Origin: UBA10646 sp003456175
GTDB lineage: Bacteria; Bacteroidota; Bacteroidia; Chitinophagales; Chitinophagaceae
NCBI GenBank assembly: GCA_031976225.1
Contig: DALYLQ010000084.1
Span: 1 to 10,230, forward strand
DNA: 10,230 bases
Direction: 5' to 3'
The first letter of the stretch is position 1. Every line of letters begins with the position of its first letter. Below the pieces are notes generated by a model. That model did not search any database. It was not told the origin of the DNA and was given only the letters and a program-made list of their open reading frames with translations. The position numbers and the translations under genes are program-made. This document shows positions 1 through 7,225 of this stretch, piece after piece.

Positions 1-23
1 TATAATAGCATCTTAAGAAAATA

Positions 24-37
24 CCTTACGGTAAATG
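24..37 (-). repeat. recurrent word copy, perfect (CATTTACCGTAAGG)
   Basis: This perfect 14-base copy reads CCTTACGGTAAATG on the plus strand. It is noncoding within what is visible, lying 39 bp beyond the sdaA stop codon. Confidence 0.85.
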
Positions 38-75
38 TAGATGCCATTGCGATAGTGAATGAAACAATCAGTTCA

Positions 76-1506
76 CTAGCACTCACTTAGGCTAATAGGA
101 ATGTGCACTGCGAGGCCGCCATCGGCAGTTTCTTTGTATTTGTGGCTCATATCTAGTGCTGTATGCCACATAGTAGTAATAACCTTATCTAAACTTACTT
201 TGGCATAATCTGGACTACTCTGTAACGCCAATTGTGATGCCGTGATAGCCTTAATTGCTCCCATAGTATTGCGTTCTATGCAAGGTACTTGAACCAAGCC
301 TGCAATGGGGTCGCAAGTGAGCCCAAGGTGGTGTTCCATGGCTATTTCGGCCGCCATTAAAGCTTGTCGTTGCGTGCCACCCAAGCATTCTGTTAAAGCG
401 GCGGCAGCCATGGCACTGCTCACGCCAATTTCGGCTTGGCAGCCACCCATAGCTGCAGAAATGGTAGCTCCTTTCTTAAAGATGCTTCCTACTTCGCTGG
501 CAGTTAATAAAAATCGAACGATTTTATCTTCATCTAAACCATCACAAAAAGTAATATAGTATTGTAATACTGCCGGAATTACGCCTGCTGCTCCATTGGT
601 TGGCGCTGTTACTACGCGGCCGAAACTGGCATTTTCTTCATTTACCGCAAGGGCAAAACAACTTACCCAATCTAAAATGTATTGGAAGTTATTGCCTCCG
701 TTGCGTATGGCTTCGACCCAAGTTTCAAAGTTGCTATAAGTACGATTGGTAATGAGTTTTTTATTCAGGTCGAAGGCTCTTCTGCGAACTTGTAACCCAC
801 CTGGTAGTATGCCGTTGGTATGACAGCCACGGTACATACATTGTTTCATTACCTCCCAAATGCGTAGTACACCTTCTTTGGTTTCATGTTCAGAACGCCA
901 GGCAAGCTCGTTTTCGGCTACCACTTCATGAATACTCATGCCGGTTTTCATACACCAATGCAACAAATCGTTGGCAGTATTGATAGGGAAGGGTAGCTCA
1001 ACGGTTGGTGAAGTTGTTTGATTATTCGTGGCCTCCTGTACCACAAAGCCACCACCAATGGAGTAATAGGTTTGGGCAATGGCTTCACCGTTTTGTAATT
1101 GTACCAAAAACGTCATGCCATTGGGATGAAAAGGTAGCGACTCGTTCATGAGGAACACCACATCTGTTGCGGGGTTAAGTGTGATGTTATGTGTTTTCCC
1201 CAGCAACATTTGATGAGTTTGTTGTAAGGCTTCTATGGTTGGTGTAATGGTATTAACATCTATAGTTACTGGGTCTTCACCTGCAAGGCCAAGTAGTACA
1301 GCAATATCGGTACCATGTCCTTTACCCGTTTTAGCGAGTGAGCCATATAAAAGTACTTGTATGTGTTGTACTTGATTGATGAGTTGTGTTGTTCGTAAAT
1401 GCTCGATACACTGCAAGGCGGCACGCCAAGGTCCAAGGGTGTGGCTACTGCTAGGCCCAACACCTATTTTAAACATATCGAATACTGAAATGGCTTCGTG
1501 TGGCAT
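76..1506 (-). CDS. sdaA: L-serine ammonia-lyase, iron-sulfur-dependent, single-chain
   Basis: This cytoplasmic enzyme deaminates L-serine to pyruvate and ammonia using a [4Fe-4S] cluster instead of PLP. The 476-residue protein has the family order: an N-terminal beta domain opening with SVFDMFKIGVGPSSSHTLGP (residues 7-26), then the catalytic alpha domain with TAPTNGAAGVIPA (300-312). Three cysteines, C356 (GGCQAEIG), C398 (LTCDPIAG) and C409 (VPCIERN), have the 42- and 11-residue spacing of the cluster ligands in the Legionella enzyme. The last residue is also a cysteine (C476), matching the tail-in-mouth ligand known there. The ATG at 1504-1506 puts the conserved N-terminus at the right place. 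It is the last of three co-directional genes, 86 bp after plsC, so it may have its own promoter. Residues 286-289 (LAVN) are encoded by a copy of the recurrent 14-bp word. Identity is very secure. Confidence 0.96.
   Translation of the reverse strand: MPHEAISVFDMFKIGVGPSSSHTLGPWRAALQCIEHLRTTQLINQVQHIQVLLYGSLAKTGKGHGTDIAVLLGLAGEDPVTIDVNTITPTIEALQQTHQMLLGKTHNITLNPATDVVFLMNESLPFHPNGMTFLVQLQNGEAIAQTYYSIGGGFVVQEATNNQTTSPTVELPFPINTANDLLHWCMKTGMSIHEVVAENELAWRSEHETKEGVLRIWEVMKQCMYRGCHTNGILPGGLQVRRRAFDLNKKLITNRTYSNFETWVEAIRNGGNNFQYILDWVSCFALAVNEENASFGRVVTAPTNGAAGVIPAVLQYYITFCDGLDEDKIVRFLLTASEVGSIFKKGATISAAMGGCQAEIGVSSAMAAAALTECLGGTQRQALMAAEIAMEHHLGLTCDPIAGLVQVPCIERNTMGAIKAITASQLALQSSPDYAKVSLDKVITTMWHTALDMSHKYKETADGGLAVHIPISLSEC
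639..652 (+). repeat. recurrent word copy, T-to-C form (CATTTACCGCAAGG)
   Basis: This copy differs from the consensus only at the Y position. It lies inside sdaA and, on the coding strand, reads CTT GCG GTA AAT, giving LAVN at residues 286-289. Confidence 0.85.
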
Positions 1507-1592
1507 GGCAATCGTAATTGAGAAATCAAAGTATCGAAAATCAATTGTAAAATGTAGTAATAGTTGATGACTACACTTGCTGTTTGCGAAAT

Positions 1593-2336
1593 TTATTGGT
1601 TGTTAGTGTACTCAAGATATGCATGGTGCATGATGTTGTACACTTCATTCTTCAGTTCGTCTACACTTTTACCGTAAGGTGAAACTGGTGCTAAAAAGTT
1701 AATGCTCAAACGTTGCGGTAGTAAAAAAAACGGAATGGTAGCCGGCATTGCTTTTTTGGTACCGGTAATAATGGTAGGAATAATACTGTTACCACTATCT
1801 ACCGATAGCTTGAAAGCTCCATCGTAAAAACTTTTGAGCGGTTCTTTACTTCTGTTGCGTGTGCCCTCGGGATAAATGCACATGTGTATACCCATTGCTA
1901 GCACTTTTCGCATTGCATCGTAGCTTCTACGCCGGCTAGCATCGCTCCTGCGGTTCACAAGAATGCTACCTTTTCGATAATACCAACCAAACAGCGGTAC
2001 TTTGGCAAAGCTATCTTTAGCGATGGTTTTGTTGCCTGCCGGAATAAATGGCGATGAAAGTGGAACATCTAGCAGGGCATTATGGTTACATGTAACAATG
2101 TAGGCTTCGCCGGGTTGAAAGTTGCTTTTGCCAGTAACTTTAATGGGGCAGCCAATAAGGGTTAACCAAACACGCATCCACCAACGGGCAATGGCTATAA
2201 ACAAATGCATCCCCCGCGGCTCTGCTATAAGATAACATGCCATAGAAGGCAAAAAGAACAATAGGAAGGTTACAATAAATGTTACCAAACCCCATAGCGC
2301 CCAAATTCGGCCGAATAATAAGGTGAGCCAACGCAT
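1593..2336 (-). CDS. plsC: 1-acyl-sn-glycerol-3-phosphate acyltransferase (PlsC family)
   Basis: This membrane-bound enzyme transfers a second acyl chain to lysophosphatidic acid, giving phosphatidic acid for phospholipid synthesis. From the ATG at 2334-2336 it is 247 residues, normal for the family. A TTG two codons upstream (2340-2342) is the only longer option and is less likely. Residues about 10-40 form a strongly hydrophobic N-terminal anchor. The catalytic HX4D box is NHNALLD (H85, D90). The substrate-binding box is YPEGTRNR (E157-G-T-R160), followed by the hydrophobic IIPTIITG block near 185. It lies 29 bp after ung, which suggests co-transcription, although the two functions are unrelated. 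The acyl-acceptor specificity cannot be read from sequence, and an ornithine-lipid or other lyso-lipid acyltransferase remains possible. A copy of the recurrent word encodes PYGK (220-223), in a different phase from the other copies. Confidence 0.92.
   Translation of the reverse strand: MRWLTLLFGRIWALWGLVTFIVTFLLFFLPSMACYLIAEPRGMHLFIAIARWWMRVWLTLIGCPIKVTGKSNFQPGEAYIVTCNHNALLDVPLSSPFIPAGNKTIAKDSFAKVPLFGWYYRKGSILVNRRSDASRRRSYDAMRKVLAMGIHMCIYPEGTRNRSKEPLKSFYDGAFKLSVDSGNSIIPTIITGTKKAMPATIPFFLLPQRLSINFLAPVSPYGKSVDELKNEVYNIMHHAYLEYTNNQ
1666..1679 (+). repeat. recurrent word copy, one mismatch (CTTTTACCGTAAGG)
   Basis: This copy inside plsC has one substitution outside the core octamer CCGTAAGG. 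It is read in another phase from most copies, as Pro-Tyr-Gly-Lys. Confidence 0.75.
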
Positions 2337-2365
2337 TATCAATGTTTAATTTTATATAGCCGCAA

Positions 2366-3043
2366 TTAAGGTGTTATTTTCCAATCTATCGGTGTTTTGC
2401 CTTGCTGTGTTAGCAATTCGTTGGTTTTACTGAAATGTTTGCATCCAAAAAAACCATTGTGTGCACTTAAAGGCGAAGGATGTGCCGCTTTGAGAACATG
2501 ATGCTTGGTTGCATCAATACAGGCTACTTTTTCTTGAGCACTTCGGCCCCATAATAGAAAAATCAATCCTTCATGTTGCTCGCTTAACCTACGAATGGCA
2601 GCATCGGTAAATTGACTCCAGCCAATTTTACTATGACTTTGCGGCTCGTTTTTTCGTACAGTTAAACTAGCATTTAATAACAGTACGCCTTGCTTAGCCC
2701 ACGGTGTTAAGTCGCCACTCTGCGGTATGGGCATACCAATATCGGTTTGTAATTCTTTGTACATATTTTGTAGCGATGGCGGTATGCGAACACCTTGTGG
2801 TACGCTAAAACTGAGGCCCATTGCTTCGCCTGGGTTATGATAAGGATCTTGACCGAGTATTACTACTTTAACTTCGTTAAAAGGCGTTTGAGCAAAAGCA
2901 TTGAAGATAAGCGATCCTTGCGGGTAAATGATGCGCTGCAAGGCTTTTTCTGTTTTTAAAAAAGCAGCTAATTCTTGAAAGTATGGTTTTGAAAATTCTG
3001 ATTGAAGTTGTGCTTTCCAACTTGCTTCCATTTGTACATTCAT
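2366..3043 (-). CDS. ung: uracil-DNA glycosylase, family 1
   Basis: The enzyme removes uracil from DNA, the first step of base excision repair, and acts in the cytoplasm without a cofactor. The 225-residue length is typical. The water-activating motif GQDPYHNPGEA starts at residue 64, with catalytic D66 and the Y68 that excludes thymine. LLLNASLTV (121-129) carries the uracil-recognising N124. The leucine-loop motif HPSPLSAHNGFFG begins at catalytic H188. The ATG at 3041-3043 was chosen; a second Met at residue 5 could also serve. It heads the leftward series ung-plsC-sdaA and shares an 83-bp divergent gap with the secreted protein at 3127. Residues 38-43 (IIYPQG) are encoded across a one-base-longer variant of the recurrent word, in antisense orientation. 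Nothing is missing or unusual in the enzyme itself. Confidence 0.97.
   Translation of the reverse strand: MNVQMEASWKAQLQSEFSKPYFQELAAFLKTEKALQRIIYPQGSLIFNAFAQTPFNEVKVVILGQDPYHNPGEAMGLSFSVPQGVRIPPSLQNMYKELQTDIGMPIPQSGDLTPWAKQGVLLLNASLTVRKNEPQSHSKIGWSQFTDAAIRRLSEQHEGLIFLLWGRSAQEKVACIDATKHHVLKAAHPSPLSAHNGFFGCKHFSKTNELLTQQGKTPIDWKITP
2916..2930 (-). repeat. recurrent word copy with one inserted base
   Basis: CCTTGCGGGTAAATG inside ung matches the consensus except for one extra G in the centre. It is the only clear full-type coding copy that runs antisense to its gene. Confidence 0.65.
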
Positions 3044-3126
3044 GTGCGAAAGTTACGTTATACCGAGCAATTTAGAATTACACCAGCGGTATACGATTAC
3101 TTTACAGTAAATGATAGTTTTAGCAC
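3044..3126. promoter_or_regulatory. divergent promoter region ung / secreted protein
   Basis: This 83-bp gap lies between two divergently transcribed genes and must hold both promoters unless they lie inside coding sequence. It contains an odd-length palindrome TTTACAGTAAA (3101-3111), a diverged relative of the recurrent word, 16 bp before the plus-strand start codon. No convincing Bacteroidota -33/-7 pair (TTG ... TAnnTTTG) could be picked, so the promoter call rests on gene arrangement only. Confidence 0.45.
3100..3113 (-). repeat. diverged recurrent word copy (CATTTACTGTAAAG)
   Basis: This copy has two substitutions, which turn it into the palindrome TTTACAGTAAA. It lies in the ung divergent gap and could equally be an unrelated operator-like palindrome. 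Confidence 0.4.
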
Positions 3127-3594
3127 ATGAAACATAAGATAACACAACTTTTTTTTGTAATAGTGTGCTTCAACATTTACGGCAACGTATTCGCCCAATC
3201 ATCATCGCAAGATACTACAGCCGTAGCGCAAGTAGTAAGAACGTTTTTTAAAGGAATGCAATTGGCCGATACAAGTATGATAAAGCGTACTTTAAGTAAC
3301 GATGTTATTTTTCAATCTGTGGCTACAACCGCTAAAGGAAATATTGTAAAAACAGAACCAATTGCTAACTTCTTTAAAAGTATTGCACAAACAACTTCCG
3401 GTAGTTTGAATGAACAACTCGATAGCATCATCATACATACTGATGGAAAGTTGGCTAGCGTTTGGACACCCTATCATTTCTACTATCAACAAAAGCTGCT
3501 GCATTGCGGAAACAATAGTTTTCAGCTAATTAACACAGAAGTAGGTTGGAAAATTCAATACATCATAGATACACGTTATAAGTGTACGCAATAG
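3127..3594 (+). CDS. secreted NTF2-like / lumazine-binding-like protein
   Basis: This is a 155-residue exported protein of unknown role. An N-terminal signal peptide is visible: MKHK, a hydrophobic run at 8-18, then cleavage probably after VFA at 23 before QSSS. The mature part reads as a SnoaL/NTF2-type cone fold: a first helix VAQVVRTFFKGMQLADTSMI (about 33-52), then strands. The C-terminal signature resembles Bacteroidota proteins annotated as putative lumazine-binding: a W-x-PY-x-FYY stretch near 113-120, HCGNNSFQL near 126-134, and a closing GWKIQYIIDTRYKC. No catalytic residues can be assigned, and the lumazine-binding name is a family label, not evidence of ligand. The ATG at 3127 follows an AT-rich gap with no clear ribosome binding site. 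It is transcribed away from ung, and its TAG at 3592-3594 directly abuts the hutI stop codon. Confidence 0.8.
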   Translation: MKHKITQLFFVIVCFNIYGNVFAQSSSQDTTAVAQVVRTFFKGMQLADTSMIKRTLSNDVIFQSVATTAKGNIVKTEPIANFFKSIAQTTSGSLNEQLDSIIIHTDGKLASVWTPYHFYYQQKLLHCGNNSFQLINTEVGWKIQYIIDTRYKCTQ

Positions 3595-4836
3595 CTAAAT
3601 GGGTTCGCCATTAATATATACTTGATGAATTAAATTAGTGCCAAAAGCATAAGGAATATATGCAATGCTTGGTATAGGTTGCGTTACTATAAAGTTTGCT
3701 TTTTTTCCTACCGAAATACTGCCTACCTGTACAGCAACTTCCATTGCATGAGCACCTTGGATGGTGGCCGCGTTGATAGCCTCTTCGGGTAACATTTTCA
3801 TTTGAATGCATGCCATGCTTACTACAGTATTCATATTACCGCTTGGGCTACTACCTGGATTAAAATCGCTAGCTAAGGCCAATGCACAGCCAGCATCAAT
3901 CATGGTGCGGGCAGGTGGGTAGGGCATACGCAAAAAATAAGCCGCCGTAGGTAACATCGTACCGATGGTATTGCTTTGTGCAAGCGCTTGTATAGCATCA
4001 ATATCCATACTTTCTAAATGGTCAACACTTATAGCATTGGCTTGAATGCCAGCTTGTACACCGCCACTTACATGCAATTGATTGGCATGAATTTTTGGTC
4101 GTATACCGTATGTAGCTGCCGCTTCGCAAATTCGTAACGTATCGGCAACACTAAAAAAACCTTGTTCACAAAATACATCTACATAATCGGCTAGTTGCTC
4201 ACCAGCAATAGCGGGTAGCATTTCGTTGATGATAAGATTAATATATTGCTCTGGCTGTTTTTTGTAAGCTTCAGGATAAGCGTGTGCTCCTAAAAATGTG
4301 GCTTTAATGGGAATATTGTAGCTGGCTTTTAGTTGGGCAATTACACGCAACATTTTTAACTCGCTTTCAAGCGATAAACCATAACCACTTTTAATTTCAA
4401 TAGCTCCTGTGCCCAAATGCATGAGTGCTTGTAATCGTTCGCTAGCTTGTTCGAATAATGTTGCTTCAGATGTTTCGGCAACTTTACGAGCCGAATTCAG
4501 TATGCCACCGCCTGAGGCAGCAATTTCGGCATAGGTTTTTCCTTGCAGTTTGGCTACAAATTCTTGTTCTCTACTTGCAGCAAAAACAAGGTGTGTATGG
4601 CTATCGCACCAACAGGGTAGTATGCTTTTGCCTTTCAGATCAATAACTTCATCGCTAGATTGTAGTAAGCTAGTATCCCAATCTTGCATGAGTCCAACAT
4701 CGGCAATAAGTCCATCATTTACCGTAAGGTAGGCATTTGTTAATATTGGTAATTCGGCTAATGCAGCATTACGCAATAACTTAGCGTCTTTATGAACACC
4801 TGCCAGCAAATGAATATTGGTAAATACCTTTCTCAT
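3595..4836 (-). CDS. hutI: imidazolonepropionase
   Basis: This enzyme hydrolyses 4-imidazolone-5-propanoate to N-formimino-L-glutamate, the third step of histidine degradation. It is a cytoplasmic amidohydrolase with a metal in a TIM barrel. The start MRKVFTNIHL at 4834-4836 gives 413 residues, the usual family length. The open frame extends to 4947, but the extra 37 residues are Cys/Lys-rich and unlike the family. Visible motifs are the metal-binding DSHTHLVFA (H80, H82), EIKSGYGL (147-154), FLGAHAYPEAY with H185, KIHANQLH with H250, VDHLE with H273, and ASDFNPGS with D324. No other hut gene is in the window. Its 5' end overlaps the divergent patatin gene by up to 45 bp, so its promoter must lie inside that gene. 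Residues 37-40 (LTVN) are encoded by a perfect copy of the recurrent word. The stop codon abuts that of the convergent neighbour. Confidence 0.95.
   Translation of the reverse strand: MRKVFTNIHLLAGVHKDAKLLRNAALAELPILTNAYLTVNDGLIADVGLMQDWDTSLLQSSDEVIDLKGKSILPCWCDSHTHLVFAASREQEFVAKLQGKTYAEIAASGGGILNSARKVAETSEATLFEQASERLQALMHLGTGAIEIKSGYGLSLESELKMLRVIAQLKASYNIPIKATFLGAHAYPEAYKKQPEQYINLIINEMLPAIAGEQLADYVDVFCEQGFFSVADTLRICEAAATYGIRPKIHANQLHVSGGVQAGIQANAISVDHLESMDIDAIQALAQSNTIGTMLPTAAYFLRMPYPPARTMIDAGCALALASDFNPGSSPSGNMNTVVSMACIQMKMLPEEAINAATIQGAHAMEVAVQVGSISVGKKANFIVTQPIPSIAYIPYAFGTNLIHQVYINGEPI
4716..4729 (+). repeat. recurrent word copy, perfect, left arm of inverted pair
   Basis: CATTTACCGTAAGG lies inside hutI, where the coding strand reads CTT ACG GTA AAT (LTVN, residues 37-40). 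With the copy at 4917-4930 it forms a perfect 14-base inverted repeat, 187 bases apart. Confidence 0.88.
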
Positions 4837-7113
4837 AATACAACAATAAGCAAGCTTACACATTTTAATGCAAGTTGGTGCTATTTTCTTGCATGTTGTA
4901 TGTTGCTGTGTGTTCGCCTTACGGTAAATGGACAAACAACGCCACAACGACCTAAAATTGGTATTACTTTAAGTGGTGGCGGAGCCAAGGGCTTGGCTCA
5001 TATTGGTATTTTGAAAGCAATTGATAGTGCGGGGTTGCAGGTAGATGTAGTAACTGGCACTAGCATGGGAGCCATAATTGGTGCCTTGTATGCCAGTGGT
5101 TACACCGCCGACAGTATTGAACAAATGGTACGTGCTATGGATTGGGAAGCGCATTTGACCAATACTTCTATTCTGAGCCGACAAATTATGGAAGAGAAAG
5201 ATGAGTATAACCGCTATGCTATTGAATTACCATGGATTAATAATAGGTTTCGATTACCGAGCGGCGTACTTGAAAGTCAAGAAATTTGGTTGAAACTAAG
5301 TGAGCTATTTTTTCCTGTACATAAAATACAAAATTTTAATGCGTTACCACGCAAATTCAGATGTGTTGCAACAGATGTAAGTAATGGTAAAGCAGTTATA
5401 CACGATAGCGGATTGTTAGTATATGCCCTAAGAAGTAGTATGGCGATACCATCGGTATTTACAGCGGTTGATTACAAAGATCAAAAATTGGTAGATGGTG
5501 GTATTGTTCGAAACTTTCCGGTAGAAGATGCAAAGCAATTGGGTGCAAGTATTGTTATTGGTAGTAATGTAGCAGGTGGCTTATTGGCGAAAGAAAAAAT
5601 TCAGAATGTATTTCAGGTAATGCTTCAAATTGCTTTTTTCAGAGAAGATGAAGACGCAAAACGACAGCGTAAATTATGTAATGTATACATCCATCAGCGA
5701 TTAGATGATTATAACATGGGTAGCTTTAACAGTGCTGCTGCGATTATAGATAGCGGCATTGAAGCTGGAAGAAAAATGTATCCCATATTCAAACGTATGG
5801 CCGATAGTTTAAACGCCATTTACGTAAGTGAAAAAACTACATACACTTTGCCTGATGTAACGCATGCTTATATTGAACGAATTATTGTGAAAGGCTTACA
5901 ACAAACTGATGAACGTTTTTTCTTGCATCGTACGCAATTGAAAGACCATCGGTATTATACGGCAGAAGCATTAAGTGAAGCAGTACGTAGAGCCTTTGGT
6001 ACGCGTTACTATCGCAAAATTGTATATCATTTAGAACCTGGTGAAAATAGAGCTGTACAACTGGTGTTTGATGTAGAGGAAAATCCTTTGACTTTTACGA
6101 AGCTTGGGATACATTACAACACATTCACAGGGGTGAGTTTAATTGGCAATGTTACGAGTCGTAATTTCTTTTTACCATACAGTCGTTCTATGGTAACTTT
6201 TAACTTAGGCGAAAATGTGCGTGTACGTGGCCAGCATACACAGTTTTTTGGTAAGCTAAAAAACTTCACGCTCGATGCATCGCTACAGCTTGAAGAACTA
6301 AAACACAACCGTTACAATGGTAATTTTGATAGAGAAGGTAATTATCGGCTAGCTTATGTAGCCTATGATATGAACATTGGCTTTAGCAATAGCCGTCGTA
6401 ACAGCGTTAGTATTGGTAATCGCTACGAACATTTTCGCTACAAAACAACCCTACCAACGAACTTTAATATTAATGGAACTTATGATGTGAATACGGCCTA
6501 TTTCATTTATAAACATAATTCACTCAACAGTAGTTTTTTCCCGCGATATGGTGCTAAGGGGTTTGTTGAAATAGGTTGGGTGCATAACCAAACGCCACGA
6601 TTACAATACAGTGTGCAAGAACGTACGATTAATGGCTTTGATAGCTTGCGTATTGGTTTTAATAATTATCCTAGCATTCGTATGCGGTTTGAAACATATG
6701 TACCCATTAGTAACCGACTAACTGTTTTTTCATTATCGCAGGCTGGTATCAACTTTAATTATAAGCAGCGTTTTACGAACGATTTTTATATAGGTGGATT
6801 ACAATCAACCTATCGCAACCAAATTGTATTTGCAGGGTTAGATGAAGGTATGGTTGCAGCTAATAGTATTGGTGCTTTTCAGTTAGGTATTCGTTGGCAA
6901 GCGTATAGTAATTTTCATGTAATGGCACGTTCTAACGTAGCTATGTACAATTTTATACCTACTAATTACAAGTATAAAGAGCCAGCATTTTTAACCGGAT
7001 ATACCGTTGGTATTGGTTATAATTTTGTACTTGGCCCACTTGAAATTAGTGCCATGTATAGCGATCAAGTACAGCGTTTATTGCCCTATTTAAGTTTAGG
7101 AGTTTCTTTCTAA
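4792..7113 (+). CDS. patatin-like phospholipase with POTRA and outer-membrane barrel
   Basis: The protein appears to be an exported serine lipase joined to its own outer-membrane barrel, like type Vd (PlpD-class) autotransporters. From the 4792 ATG it has 773 residues. A hydrophobic signal segment lies at about 29-41 (WCYFLACCMLLCV). The patatin domain runs from 55 to about 345: oxyanion loop SGGGAKG (61-67), nucleophile GTSMG (S91), and the Asp of the dyad in DGG (D235). A POTRA-like unit (about 358-430; IERIIVKGLQ) follows. The remainder alternates aromatic and polar strands and ends in LPYLSLGVSF, with the terminal Phe typical of barrel proteins. The start is uncertain: ATGs at 4792, 4810 and 4900 are in frame, and only the first two keep a full signal peptide. 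Both make the gene overlap hutI head to head. Residues 43-46 (LTVN), just after the signal segment, come from a perfect copy of the recurrent word. Substrate is unknown. Confidence 0.9.
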   Translation: MNTCQQMNIGKYLSHNTTISKLTHFNASWCYFLACCMLLCVRLTVNGQTTPQRPKIGITLSGGGAKGLAHIGILKAIDSAGLQVDVVTGTSMGAIIGALYASGYTADSIEQMVRAMDWEAHLTNTSILSRQIMEEKDEYNRYAIELPWINNRFRLPSGVLESQEIWLKLSELFFPVHKIQNFNALPRKFRCVATDVSNGKAVIHDSGLLVYALRSSMAIPSVFTAVDYKDQKLVDGGIVRNFPVEDAKQLGASIVIGSNVAGGLLAKEKIQNVFQVMLQIAFFREDEDAKRQRKLCNVYIHQRLDDYNMGSFNSAAAIIDSGIEAGRKMYPIFKRMADSLNAIYVSEKTTYTLPDVTHAYIERIIVKGLQQTDERFFLHRTQLKDHRYYTAEALSEAVRRAFGTRYYRKIVYHLEPGENRAVQLVFDVEENPLTFTKLGIHYNTFTGVSLIGNVTSRNFFLPYSRSMVTFNLGENVRVRGQHTQFFGKLKNFTLDASLQLEELKHNRYNGNFDREGNYRLAYVAYDMNIGFSNSRRNSVSIGNRYEHFRYKTTLPTNFNINGTYDVNTAYFIYKHNSLNSSFFPRYGAKGFVEIGWVHNQTPRLQYSVQERTINGFDSLRIGFNNYPSIRMRFETYVPISNRLTVFSLSQAGINFNYKQRFTNDFYIGGLQSTYRNQIVFAGLDEGMVAANSIGAFQLGIRWQAYSNFHVMARSNVAMYNFIPTNYKYKEPAFLTGYTVGIGYNFVLGPLEISAMYSDQVQRLLPYLSLGVSF
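4917..4930 (-). repeat. recurrent word copy, perfect, right arm of inverted pair
   Basis: CCTTACGGTAAATG lies at the end of the patatin signal region and encodes LTVN (residues 43-46) in the same phase as the hutI copy. It is the inverted partner of the copy at 4716-4729. Confidence 0.88.
5817..5829 (+). repeat. shortened recurrent word (CATTTACGTAAGT)
   Basis: This 13-base form lacks the central base of the consensus, giving the even palindrome TTACGTAA. It lies inside the patatin gene (residues about 342-346) and is identical over 13 bases to the copy at 7128-7140. Confidence 0.55.
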
Positions 7114-7225
7114 GTTATTACCGTGGGCATTTACGTAAGTTTTCATTACTATTTAAGTAGGATGCTAACTAAAAGTGTCGACCTTTACAGGGTTAATATA
7201 GCCTTATCCTTGTAAAACGCTTTCG
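7114..7225. other. 112-bp gap between patatin and kinase genes
   Basis: The gap is AT-rich and has no open frame. It holds one copy of the shortened recurrent word, CATTTACGTAAGT (7128-7140), preceded by ATTACCGTGGG, a half-match to the full word. There is no T-tracted hairpin, so patatin transcripts may read into the kinase gene. TATCCTTG (7205-7212) weakly resembles a Bacteroidota -7 box but sits only 13 bases before the ATG and lacks a clear -33 partner. Confidence 0.4.
7128..7140 (+). repeat. shortened recurrent word (CATTTACGTAAGT), intergenic
   Basis: This copy is identical to the 13-base form at 5817-5829. It lies 14 bases after the patatin stop codon. Confidence 0.55.

Noticed and set aside
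53..78. Inverted repeat TAGTGAA / TTCACTA at the end of sdaA, as a terminator
   Set aside because: Only seven AT-rich pairs around a 12-base loop and no T-tract on the minus strand; too weak to call.
305..559. Plus-strand open frame inside sdaA, and similar ones inside plsC, hutI, patatin and kinase genes
   Set aside because: They lie fully inside well-conserved genes on the other strand and show no recognisable family features.
1553..1575. TGTAGT / ACTACA hairpin between plsC and sdaA
   Set aside because: Six-pair stem with an 11-base loop and no T-tract; such pairs arise easily by chance.
1593..3043. A functional module of ung, plsC and sdaA
   Set aside because: Shared direction and short gaps only; the three reactions have no common pathway.
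3174..3187. CATTTACGGCAACG in the signal peptide region as another copy of the recurrent word
   Set aside because: Two mismatches, both in the core octamer, so it was not counted.
3595..4836. A histidine-utilisation operon
   Set aside because: No hutH, hutU or hutG is present in the window and both neighbours are unrelated.
4837..4947. N-terminal extension of hutI up to 4947
   Set aside because: The extra 37 residues are outside the family's usual length and overlap the patatin signal region; the start at 4836 gives a normal N-terminus.
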